14,151 nt of DNA, taken from the NCBI GenBank assembly GCA_000310025.1, contig FN649738.1, positions 2,263,687 to 2,277,837 of the forward strand, given 5' to 3'. How positions within the stretch are numbered: the stretch's first letter is position 1; each line of letters begins with the position of its first letter. Under the pieces are notes generated by a model. The model was not told the origin of the DNA. It made no database searches and was given only the letters and a program-made list of their open reading frames with translations. The DNA comes from Ectocarpus siliculosus. Taxonomy: Eukaryota; Sar; Phaeophyceae; Ectocarpales; Ectocarpaceae. The position numbers and the translations under genes were made by a program. Shown here one piece after another: positions 6,001-12,887 of the stretch.

Positions 6001-8918
6001 GGTGGCCATGTTCGTGCTCAAACCTTGTCCCCCGTCAGACACTAGGAGAGTAGAACTGGGCACGGAAGCAGCAGCATCGACGGCAAAGGAGGGCATCGTT
6101 TCGGGTAGCGGCGGAGCCGTCACGGAGGTTGACGAGCGGTTGGTGGAGACCCTGGTGGCCTACAAGGATGCGGTCGAGAGCAACTCGCTCCTGTCCATTT
6201 CTTTCGTGTGAGTGAATTTTAGCGCTGGTGTTGCTTTCCCTCCCGCTGCCGCTGCAACCTAGCTCAAGAGACTGCCTTCTTTCGTACCCGTCTCGAAAAA
6301 CTGCCGTGCTTTCTTCGAGCCCCCCCTCCCCCGTTCCCCCTCTCTCTCTTTCGCGACACCCGCCTCATCCCGATACGCACCGCCAGCTCGCTCGAGGAGT
6401 ACCTGTGGTGCCTCCGGATGGTGTCTCGATGCATGGACAGGATGGGGAGGCACGGCATGCTCTTTCTCGCCGCAGCGGTCAGCGACTTTCACATACCCAG
6501 CCACAAGCTGCGCGAGCACAAGATCGACTCTTCGCGAGGTGTACGAGGCGATGCTTCCTCGGGGCTAACCCTGCACTTGGACGAGGTGGGAGCCGGGGGG
6601 TTCTCATGTGAACGCATGCCGTAGCCGTTTGACCATTGACCTCGCATCCCTACAAAGCCGGGACGCAGCACGCCGGGTTCTCACCGGACCAGGCTGGCAC
6701 ATTACCAAGCGCGAAGCGCCGTGAGGTATTCGGGGGAGTGGAGGGAGAGGGGTAATCAGAACATCTTTCATCTTACCCCTGTTTTTTGTTTTTTTCTGCG
6801 TGTGTCAGTCGTGTGGCAAAAAGTGGTGATGTTCTCGCCCCTGCCAGATATTGTTCCCGTGGTATTTTTCTTGGTTTTGCGTTGCGGGAAACGTCGCTAG
6901 ATATGGGGGTACAGTCTCCGGTTCCCGTCTTCAGATCACAAGAAAGGCATCGACCCGTCCCGGCCATCGCTCTCGCCTGCAACCAGCGTTTCTGTCCTCG
7001 TTGTGCGTATGTACACTTGTCCAGGTACCCAAATGCCTCGGGATGATAGGCGAGGAGTGGGCGCCCGATTGCTTCCGCATATCGTTCAAGCTAGAGACCG
7101 ACCTGGAGCGGCTCCTACCCAAGGCACGAGCGGCGCTGAAAAGGTGACAAACGAAAGGGATTTTACCCCCCCCGCGCGCGCCCCCAGATAGACTAGGGAA
7201 GACATTTTTGAGCCACCTTTGGCAAAGTAGGAAGGAACGATTGGCCATCGGTAATCGGTCCTGTGGGAGCAATGCTCCGTCCTCTCGAGGACGTGTGGTC
7301 AATGGTCTAACCGCTAAGGCATGCAAAACATAAGAGTACGCCCCCCCCCCGAGCGCCCCCGGATCCCTATTCATATGTAAGGCGGCGTTTTGCGGTTATA
7401 TTCCAGCAAGTGTCGGGCGAACGTTATTCACGCTTTTTTGCCCCTGTACTGGTTGCTTCGTTCGTTCCACGGAAGTTCGGATCGTTGTGAGAGGGAAGCC
7501 GGAGCACCGGAACTCCCTCCCTGCTCGGCTCTGGCGCGTTTGGTAACGGCTTGCCGCGTCCTTTATCTCGACTGACTCATGTAGTTCTGCGGCCCCTTGC
7601 TTCCCATTCTGTGTCCCGGATCATTTCGGTCGTCGCGTCGTGCGAAACGCAGGTACGGGATGCACGTGGTGGTTGGAAACGAGCTCCACAGTCGGTACGA
7701 CAAGGTCGAGCTGATATTCCCGGACGGGGCCGAGAGGCAGATCAAGAAGGCCAGAGGCGTTGGGGTAAGTGAATTCAGTGTATGGAGGCTTGAACAGACT
7801 CAAGACATGAAAATACGCCAAGTATCCAGCCGGCTTTCCTTCCACGCACTGTAAAGACTAGGATTGTGGCTATATCTCCAACGGGTAGTATTTTCTATGT
7901 CTGCGTGTATTATTCTTAAATGTATGGCCGCGGAGAAAGAGCCATCTCGCGTGTCGTCCGTGTTTGAGGGGCGGTTGTTGTCGTGATGGTGTAAGCACCA
8001 TTTGTTTTTTGTTTGTATGCTGTCTTGACCAAGGCGCAGGGGAGGCCCCGGTGGTCCAACGAGCAACAGCGAGCGTGTGTGCGTATGAGACGGACGACCT
8101 TGCTTCTTGTACACGAGCGAGAGTTGACGACCGTACAGTACAGTAGGGGGGACTGACTGGCCGACTGACTGACTGACTGACGTGATCTGGACCCGAAGGC
8201 AGCGATCGGTCACACATATGCATAGCTAGCTAGCCACGTGGTCGCTACAGCAGTAGACTTTACTAGCACCGGTCCGTTCACAGCAACAAGTAAAGCTGTC
8301 AAAGACAGACAAAATTTGTAGAGAGAGGCTCAAGTTTCCCGCCAAAAAAGCCAAGACAGTGGGGGTTAAGAAATACAGTTGCGTAGCATAGCTCAGCGGT
8401 GGGTGTTATCCTACACATGCTCCTTGGATGAATCATCTACGCCCGACGCTGGCCGGCGGCGAAATAAGAACAAAGATTAACCCTTGGGCGCGAAAAAGTG
8501 ACCACGTTTCCCACGACTACATCGGAATCTTCAACGCAACTCGTCGGCCTTCGTTTTTTTATGTCGAACCACCACCGACAAGCAGCACGTGATCGAAGAG
8601 GCCCTGGTGGAGGCCCTGGCTCAGGAGCACTTCAATTACATTGCGGAGGGGGGGGGGGTGGGGAGGGGGGTTGGCTCATCCCCGGCTTGGCATCGGCAGC
8701 GATCGTTGCTGCACCGAAAAAAGGAGGGGGGGGCGTGGTCGGGGCTGTTGAGCTTCTTGTCGCCGCGCACGGCCATGAGCATGGTGACCATCGTCGCGGC
8801 GGCGGTGGCCGCGAGACACTTCCGGGATTTCTTGGTGGAGTTCACCAGGCAGGCGTTTACTACCGCCTCGGAAGGGGAGGAAGCACGGGGAGGCGCGGTG
8901 GCGAGCGTTCGTCGATGA
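2987..8918 (+). CDS. PPCS: Phosphopantothenate-cysteine ligase (PPCS/CoaB type), 8 exons
   Basis: Joins 4'-phosphopantothenate and cysteine to make 4'-phosphopantothenoylcysteine, the second step of coenzyme A synthesis from pantothenate; expected to act as a cytosolic dimer. Predicted exons: 2987-3064, 4026-4198, 5490-5623, 6039-6207, 6387-6585, 7025-7143, 7653-7764 and 8586 to about 8650 (open to 8918). The first seven total 984 bases, exactly 328 codons with no stop, and every junction keeps phase. Landmarks: [11 protein letters not shown] (53-63), [14 protein letters not shown] (71-84), [12 protein letters not shown] (211-222), EHKIDSS (228-234), ISFKLETD (270-277), VVVGNEL (296-302). Eukaryotic enzymes have about 300-330 residues, which fits. 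This is a stand-alone eukaryote-type enzyme with no CoaC decarboxylase part. Uncertain points are the true start codon and the 3' end. Confidence 0.9.
3151..3468 (-). other. Cysteine-rich antisense frame B in PPCS intron 1
   Basis: A 105-residue ATG frame whose start lies in a good Kozak-like context (CCACCAATGG). The first 60 residues carry 8 cysteines: YDCY, WNCNC, KCKAGC, KYCCTAC. Possible donors lie near it on the same strand (CCGAG|GTGAGT just upstream, TGTA|GTAAGTATG inside), so the segment could instead be cut into exons. No signal peptide is visible. The second half is not Cys-patterned and is probably not real coding. The family is unknown. Confidence 0.3.
3597..3719 (-). other. Cysteine-rich antisense frame A in PPCS intron 1
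   Basis: An ATG frame of 40 residues with 8 cysteines (CTC, RRC, KC, GCC, YCC pattern), opening [17 protein letters not shown]. It could be extended upstream through an AAG|G acceptor-like site that adds one more Cys. Cysteine density is far above chance for this window, and the frame shares a YD...YxxCxC...KC...YCC order with frame B about 250 bases downstream. I do not recognise the family. It may be a small secreted-type peptide module, a degraded exon, or a compositional accident of the repeated TACTGCTGTACT word. Confidence 0.3.
3604..3630. repeat. Perfect 9-base inverted repeat
   Basis: GTGCTGTTA and TAACAGCAC are exact complements separated by 9 bases (GTACAGCAG). It overlaps the end of cysteine-rich frame A. 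No T-run follows on either strand, so a terminator role is not supported. Confidence 0.5.
4026..4198 (+). CDS. PPCS: PPCS exon 2 (GGT loop and N-F-S/T-G-R-R-G motif)
   Basis: Codes residues 27-84 with [14 protein letters not shown] and [16 protein letters not shown], the strongest family signature in the window; these loops bind nucleotide and phosphopantothenate in known structures. The acceptor is GCGCACAG|GTCAAG (phase 0) and the donor GCAGA|GTGAGG (phase 2), with the split Glu codon completed by the next exon. Confidence 0.92.
4350..4528 (-). repeat. Dispersed repeat, copy 1 (possible tRNA-derived SINE)
   Basis: Matches 7190-7352 with many identical blocks, for example TCGGTCCTGTGGGA, CAATGCTCCGTCCTCTCG and CTAAGGCATGCAAAAC. 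On the minus strand it contains TGCCTTAGTTGTTAGACC, shaped like a tRNA A-box region, and about 40 bases on GGACCGATCACC, a weak B-box. It ends in a C-rich run. It could be a tRNA-derived SINE or a small non-autonomous DNA element; the strand is assigned from the A-box reading only. Confidence 0.7.
5440..5462. repeat. CCCT tetranucleotide microsatellite
   Basis: A run of CCCT units about 30 bases upstream of the exon 3 acceptor. It probably serves as part of the pyrimidine tract for that splice site. Confidence 0.65.
5490..5623 (+). CDS. PPCS: PPCS exon 3
   Basis: Codes residues 84-129 and starts by completing Glu84, then [16 protein letters not shown], matching the AE(x)FxxxGYGVxFL segment of eukaryotic PPCS. 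FARRFQ follows, where family members have a short basic/aromatic stretch. The donor is GGCG|GTAAGG, phase 1. The acceptor choice (GGCAG|ACAG) is fixed by the Glu codon. Confidence 0.88.
6039..6207 (+). CDS. PPCS: PPCS exon 4 (variable middle region)
   Basis: Codes residues 129-185. The acceptor CCCGTCAG|AC completes an Asp codon with the G left by exon 3; the alternative AG six bases later would create a stop. It includes a low-complexity Ala/Ser/Gly insert (138-155) and then [19 protein letters not shown] and LLSISFV, the helix and strand before the EEYL segment. The donor GT|GTGAGTG is phase 2. Confidence 0.83.
6387..6585 (+). CDS. PPCS: PPCS exon 5 (AAAVSDF core)
   Basis: Codes residues 185-251: [15 protein letters not shown], then [18 protein letters not shown] and LREHKIDSS, near-diagnostic for eukaryotic PPCS. 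An insert with RGVRGDASS sits before LTLHLDE, longer than in animal enzymes as I recall them. The acceptor CGCCAG|C completes Val185. The donor is GAG|GTGGGA, phase 0. Confidence 0.92.
7025..7143 (+). CDS. PPCS: PPCS exon 6
   Basis: Codes residues 252-291: [20 protein letters not shown] and FKLETD, the conserved strand at the nucleotide side of the Rossmann-like fold, then a helix of Lys/Arg/Ala. The acceptor is TGTCCAG|GTACCC (phase 0) and the donor AAAAG|GTGACA (phase 2). Confidence 0.92.
7190..7352 (-). repeat. Dispersed repeat, copy 2 (possible tRNA-derived SINE)
   Basis: Second copy of the repeat at 4350-4528, in the same orientation, inside PPCS intron 5. On the minus strand it reads TGCCTTAGCGGTTAGACC (closer to a tRNA A-box than copy 1) and GGACCGATTACC. 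Between these are two palindromes, CGTCCTCGAGAGGACG and GGAGCATTGCTCC, that could fold. The end is again a C-run. Differences from copy 1 are scattered substitutions and small gaps, so the copies are not recent twins. Confidence 0.72.
7653..7764 (+). CDS. PPCS: PPCS exon 7
   Basis: Codes residues 291-328: [20 protein letters not shown], corresponding to the HQVVVAN-type segment of the family whose Asn lies near the substrate, then [12 protein letters not shown]. The acceptor AACGCAG|G completes Arg291. The donor GGG|GTAAGTG is phase 0 and matches the consensus well. Confidence 0.9.
7765..8585 (+). other. PPCS intron 7 (821 bases)
   Basis: Contains a GACT tetranucleotide run (about 8151-8181), a TAGC run (8224-8236) and a tRNA A-box-like string TAGCTCAGCGGT at 8389-8400, with a weak B-box-like GATGAATC about 30 bases on. 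I see no coding exon in it. Confidence 0.7.
8586..8918 (+). CDS. PPCS: PPCS exon 8 (last recognised exon, 3' end uncertain)
   Basis: Starts at the acceptor AAGCAG|CACGTG, phase 0, and codes [20 protein letters not shown], the C-terminal helix that closes family proteins. After about residue 349 the frame enters a G-run and stays open to TGA at 8916-8918, which would add about 90 residues unusual for the family. An alternative is a donor in the G-run (G|GTGGGG near 8658) and a final exon after TTTGGCTAGGCAG at 9055, giving a tail ending SNR and TAG. I trust 8586-8650 and not the rest. Confidence 0.7.
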   Translation, partial: HVIEEALVEALAQEHFNYIAEGGGVGRGVGSSPAWHRQRSLLHRKKEGGAWSGLLSFLSPRTAMSMVTIVAAAVAARHFRDFLVEFTRQAFTTASEGEEARGGAVASVRR

Positions 8919-8953
8919 CGCCCGGCTAGACACCAATAGGGAGCTAGCTGCAC
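8636..8953 (-). other. Possible antisense coding segment at the PPCS 3' end
   Basis: The minus-strand frame has almost all C or G in third positions, mostly purines in first positions, and preferred-type codons (AAG, AAC, GAC, GCC) across the stretch [18 protein letters not shown] through [18 protein letters not shown] (roughly 8880-8740). A pyrimidine-rich tract followed by CCGAG lies just upstream and could be an acceptor. The plus frame through the same DNA is also open, so only one can be real. No family recognised. Confidence 0.3.
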
Positions 8954-10575
8954 ATTGAGGGGGGGGGTGGTTCAGAGTCAGACCGTCGTGTTTCGTGTAA
9001 TTAAATAGCCCGGGCGTGGCCCTGGCCTTAAGCCTGTTTTGTTTTGGCTAGGCAGGGAGCAACAGATAGAGCAGTGTTTCATATGCATGCAGCACACGTG
9101 GTGTGGGGGTGCGAGGAAGAGTTGTCGACGTAGAAAGAGCAGTAATAATCACCGTTTTGGTAAGTGCAACGGGCAGGGGCGAGGGGATCGAGATAGTTAA
9201 GGGGAGACGAGCGAGCGTCTTCATTCAACCCGGGGCCAGGAGAGGAGGTTCTGGTGGAAAGAAGAGGCAGGCGTCGTGTCGACAACGGGTATCAGGGAGA
9301 CTCTTTAAGGGTTGACAGACAGCCCTTTTCACCTGCTGCGGCGGTTCAATCTTAATCTTGCAAGCAACAGATAAACCTGGCGAGGCATGACACAACGCAA
9401 AGTGGTCGTGGTCCACCACAGGGCTATTGGTCTATGGATTGGCTGTCGAAGACGAACGAACCCGACCTCCTCCGCCCCTGGTACACCACCGCTCCGGCTT
9501 GGTACTTCCTTGTGTCTTTTTTCAAAAAACAAAATCCCGTCCGGTCCATCCCGACTTTTTTCAGCCTCGGGGGTTTTTCCCTCACGACGGCGTTATGTGT
9601 GCGGCATGTTCGACGGAGCGCGCGCACAATGTTGTCGACCGCCAGTTTTTTTGGAAAACTACTGCACCATTCGAATTCGTAAGAGGAAGCAAAGAGGGGC
9701 GTGCTCGTCGTGCGTCATCATTCGTGCACCTGCCATTTGGGCAGAGTGGTCGGTTCTCTCTCCAAGAAATTGTCCCTTGTTTTTCCCCTTTTTCCCTGCG
9801 TTCACTGGGGACTCACAACAGGACCCTGCGTTCGCTTCGGACTGGGCTACAAAGGATGTCAAAAAGACGAAAAAAAAACAAAAAAACAGGAGCTCGTTGC
9901 GACCGCCTGCTGTCCGATCGCTTGTGGGAGAGAAACCCCTTTTCGTCACACGCGCTCCAGAACACGCTCGCCAGCTGTCTTACATGCTGCTGCTGCGGTC
10001 GCTTGGGTGAAAAATGAACCCCCCACGTCTACTTCCTAGTCTCTATCTTTCCCCCCACCGCTCTGCGTGAGAGAGACGAAAGCACCACGGCAAGCGAACG
10101 GCCATGAACTAGGTCAGCTAATTCGTACTTGTCTTGCTCACCGTGAGCAAAGTCTAGGTCCAGGCTGTAGTCTAAAGTCTAGCATCATCCTCACGACAAA
10201 CAAAGGCCAGTCCAACTGGCCGCGGTCTATACCCCCCCCCCCCTGCCCATCTGCCTTGCACTTCCGCCAGAAAACCTCATCCCGAACTGCAACTTAGCCC
10301 GCTCATGAACAAAGTTTAGATAGCCATGGGGCGCAATTGTACGAGGGTGATGCTTTCCAGCAAAGACCAAAGCAAGCAATGCCACAACGACAACATAGAC
10401 CTTTTCACGTGCATACCGGCCTACAGCACACGTATGTTCTTGCAGAACCGGATTGTGCTCTTTCCAAAAAAAAAGGCTCGGCGAAGGTACAATATGGACT
10501 AAAATCACACGGAGACTAAGGAAATCTTGTAAATATCAACGAGTCCTAGATGCCATTCATATTTCTCCCCTTTTT
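8919..10575. other. Convergent intergenic region (PPCS / methyltransferase)
   Basis: Should hold both 3' untranslated regions. Between about 9387 and 10017 several plus-strand frames stay open at once: one from the ATG at 9387 (207 residues, Arg-rich) and another with an 82-residue ATG frame at 9434. None has a domain or a believable splice pattern, so I call no gene. A C-run lies at 10232-10243. No other clear feature. Confidence 0.55.
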
Positions 10576-10677
10576 TTAGTAGAGAGTGGGTACGAACTTG
10601 GACACCTCCTCCTTGTAGGTCTTGTACGCTGGGTGGACGGCTACCAGCTTCTCCTCCTCCATGTCTGCCTTGCGGTC
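10576..10677 (-). CDS. Methyltransferase last exon
   Basis: Thirty-three codons and TAA: DRKADMEEEKLVAVHPAY, KTYKEEV, SKFVPTLY. The acceptor is AAACCCCCAG|GAC. The pattern D-R-K-A-x-x-E-E followed by HPAYxxY and a terminal FVP is what the soluble tail of this methyltransferase family looks like. The phase-0 join to the preceding exon leaves no gap in the family pattern, so no exon is missing between them. Confidence 0.82.
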   Translation of the reverse strand, partial: DRKADMEEEKLVAVHPAYKTYKEEVSKFVPTLY

Positions 10678-12702
10678 CTGGGGGTTTACACAGACATGCA
10701 TGCACGCGGCGTTTTGGTTCTCCTTGTGTCGTTCGATTGCATCCGTAGCTGAGAGGGGGCTCATGATTGAGGCAACACAAGAAAAGAAAAAAAAAGGCTT
10801 CATCTATGGATGGAAATGGATTTGTCATGTCATGAGAGAAAATAAACCGGGAATTGGGGAAACTGAGTGAGGGGGGGGCGCAGCGCGGGGCGGGATCGGT
10901 GTGCTGTTCTGCGAATGTCTAGAAAAGCAGACGGCGTGCTGCATCCAAAATCGAGCTCATGCGCACACGAACGGCATAGGCTGTCATGCTGTCCCTATAT
11001 ACATGCACGTATGCAAGCTGGGGTGCCTACAGTATTCCGGAAAAGAGCGCACACTGGTCTGGCACCAGAGCGCCGCAGTGACGGCACCCTTACTCCCCCA
11101 AGAACGACACCATACCATTTTACATTGACACGGACGGTACCGAGAAAACCGAACGGGGAAGTAAGTCTATGAGGTACAATCACTAACGGTAGTGCTGTTG
11201 CATTTTTCGAAATGGTCTAAGCGCAACTTGGGTGGTGTAGTTGGAAGAGCAGACCACTCCACTGCTGTGACCGATGTTTCCAAATACATGATCGAGACCT
11301 TTGACCAACCGCGTGGTTGGCCTCTTTTCAACATAGTTCACGTTGGCAATTGACGTCGGCTAGACCAGACTTTTGATCTAACATGTGACACGTGCTTGTC
11401 GATCCCCAACAATGCACTAAATCGACCCCCCAACAATACACCCGTTAATACCGTGCGTCGTCCCAGCACAAATCGATGCGTACACTACGGCAACAACATG
11501 CTTAGATAGGTCAGCATTACACTGGGCGTTTGTTTGATTGTTTTCACAATACGTACACCACGAGGTGGCGTGAAAAGAAGGCGCATAGGCGTATGACGTG
11601 CCCCGAAACTGAAAAATCAACAAAAACAAATACTCTAATGAAACAAAAACAACACCACGACACACATCTGAGCGTACCCCTCTTTCTACACAGTCTGAGT
11701 CTCTGAAGTTGCGATTAACCGTTCACCAGCGGAGGTATTTTTTGCTCTTGGTTTTGTGACGAGGAATAGCTCAGCGTGGCCGAGGTGCTCGGACGTGCTA
11801 CAGCAATAGTGTCAAGGACGGTAACGGGTGAAACTGAGAGAGTGCGTCTTCGTGGGCTCCTCCTACCTCTCTCCTATTCAAGATTCATCTGGACGGTCAC
11901 AACATTCGGTGAATCTTTTTTGGAAACCCACCGTTAGAACACTGCTGTCCGCACGTCTCTAGATGTCTACAGGTTCATGTGCGTCACTACCCCCTAGGAA
12001 GACGCCTACTTGGTACATCCTGGTCTCCACAACTGTTTTCAGACCAAGAGACTGTCTCCCCACGTCGACAGAGGCATGCTTCCTCCTTTGAGCTACCCTA
12101 CGCGTCATCGACGACCTTGACTTTGGCCCTCTTGTGGCCCGGTTCGATACGGCAGTCACTGTGGTCGTGAGTGTAGAGGATCCGACATTCGCTTTGCCAA
12201 CGACACCAGACAGTCGTGGATGTCGCGTCGAAGCAGGCCAAAACAGGGCAACATCTAAGGTCGTTCATGATGCCTACTGTAGAGTAGAGTTGCCCGAGGA
12301 GGAAGAATCCCTCGGTCGACGTAGGAAAACAGCGGTCTCTTGGTTTGAAAAGACCGTTAACGCGTGTTTTGTCAACACGGCAACGATGAGGAGACAATAA
12401 CAACAACGACAGCAGCAGCAGCAACAGCAACAACAACAACAACAACAACAAAGGACCCACAACCACCACCACCACCACCACCACCACCAGTTAACAACCA
12501 ACAACAGGAGAGTACCCACCAGCACGTAGCCCAGGAGGCAGGCGAGAGCGATGCGGGTGAACGAGTCCGTCGAGAACCCCAGCCCGAGAGAGAACGCCAC
12601 CAGACCCGCGTACATGGGGTGGCGGCAGAGCGAGTACACGCCCGTCGTGTTGAGGACGCCTCCCTCCGCCGGCTCCGGCCACGGCGAGAAGTTCCTGCCA
12701 AG
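10576..12702 (-). CDS. ICMT/phospholipid-methyltransferase-like membrane protein, last two exons
   Basis: Exons 12702-12520 and 10677-10576 join in phase 0 to give 94 residues ending in TAA. The protein reads LGRNFSPWPEP, GVYSLCRHPMYAGL, a hydrophobic segment with GFSTDSFTRIALACLLGYVL, then DRKADMEEEKL and KFVPTLY at the end. Family knowledge: the RHPxYxG motif and the C-terminal Glu pair belong to the AdoMet-binding region of integral-membrane methyltransferases such as ICMT and its bacterial 'isoprenylcysteine carboxylmethyltransferase family' relatives. The substrate cannot be told from this part. The family usually has 180-280 residues, so the N-terminal membrane segments are missing, either in exons beyond 12703 that I could not find or lost. 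It ends convergently with PPCS. Confidence 0.82.
11221..11328 (+). ncRNA. Candidate Pol III unit / tRNA-derived SINE
   Basis: A-box TGGTGTAGTTGG (11233-11244) fits TRGYNNARNNGG at every position, and GATCGAGACC (11290-11299) fits the B-box GWTCRANNC at every position. The 45-base spacing is normal for tRNA-type promoters. Downstream is a perfect hairpin CCAACC-gcgt-GGTTGG (11305-11320) and then TTTT (11325-11328), a minimal Pol III stop. The tRNA acceptor, anticodon and T stems do not pair, so it is not a working tRNA. It is antisense to the host intron. Expression is an inference. Confidence 0.5.
12022..12357. repeat. Imperfect head-to-head inverted duplication
   Basis: The minus strand from about 12172 down to 12022 aligns with the plus strand from about 12195 up to 12357, with a centre of about 20-25 bases. 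Shared blocks include AAGGTCGT, GAGGAAG, GTCGACGT and TCTCTTGGT. Translated outward, both arms give related peptides: CRIEPGHKRAKVKVVDDA against CRVEAGQNRATSKVVHDA, and SWSEN against SWFEK. Gaps are in multiples of three, and several differences are synonymous. The minus arm has a TAG where the plus arm has TAC. The source protein is not recognised; a duplicated transposon fragment is the simplest explanation. Confidence 0.65.
12397..12489. repeat. Compound trinucleotide microsatellite
   Basis: Plus strand shows CAA/CAG units followed by an uninterrupted CCA run. It lies about 30 bases inside the methyltransferase intron. In the gene's sense direction it is TGG then TTG/CTG, so reading through the donor would give runs of Trp and Cys, which supports the donor at 12519. 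Confidence 0.8.
12520..12702 (-). CDS. Methyltransferase penultimate exon (RHPMY motif)
   Basis: Sixty-one codons: LGRNFSPWPEPAEGGVL, then GVYSLCRHPMYAGLVAFSLG and a second hydrophobic stretch. The acceptor is taken as GCTCTGCAG at 12703; upstream of it is a run of 14 A residues (sense strand), not pyrimidines. The donor is CTG|GTGGGT, phase 0, and a TGG/TTG microsatellite lies immediately downstream. Without splicing, an ATG at 12738 would give MNKKKKNAGALQ ahead of the conserved part, a possible truncated start. Confidence 0.82.
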
Positions 12703-12718
12703 CTGCAGAGCGCCTGCA

Positions 12719-12732
12719 TTTTTTTTTTTTTT
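12719..12732 (-). repeat. 14-base A-tract beside the methyltransferase exon
   Basis: Fourteen T on the plus strand, that is an A14 run in the gene's sense direction, 16 bases upstream of the exon. It could be the tail of a retroposed copy that landed beside the exon, or a simple homopolymer. Confidence 0.55.
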
Positions 12733-12751
12733 ATTCATCCAATCACAGAGA

Positions 12752-12887
12752 GGGTTAGGGTTATACAGGGTTTTAGTACCCCTTCGAGATGAACATATGT
12801 GGACCGCCTACGCGGGATGTGTAGAGTATCTATTATAGAAAAATAATAGGGAGGGGGCACGCAGACCACATCCCTAACCCTAACCCC
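12752..12887. repeat. Inverted pair of short TTAGGG tracts
   Basis: GGGTTAGGGTTA at 12752-12763 faces CCCTAACCCTAACCCC at 12872-12887. These are two-unit TTAGGG tracts in opposite orientation about 110 bases apart, with a degenerate GGGTTAGG at 13034-13041. They may be interstitial telomeric sequence left by break repair, or terminal inverted repeats of a small element; I see no target-site duplication. Confidence 0.6.

Larger units (their letters stand above)
10678..12519 (-). other. Methyltransferase intron (1842 bases)
   Basis: The longest intron seen here. From its 5' end it holds a compound trinucleotide tract (12397-12489), the inverted duplication (12022-12357), a tRNA-like string TAGCTCAGCG at 11767-11776 and the Pol III-like unit (11221-11328). 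Antisense frames (for example 10867-11172) show no domain. Confidence 0.7.

Noticed and set aside
8389-8440. tRNA gene at TAGCTCAGCGGT
   Set aside because: The acceptor, anticodon and T stems do not pair and the B-box is mismatched; at most a degraded tRNA-like element.
12134-12400. 88-residue plus-strand frame over the inverted duplication
   Set aside because: Not called as a gene: the second arm is broken by a stop, it lies in an intron, and no family is recognised. Described as a repeat instead.
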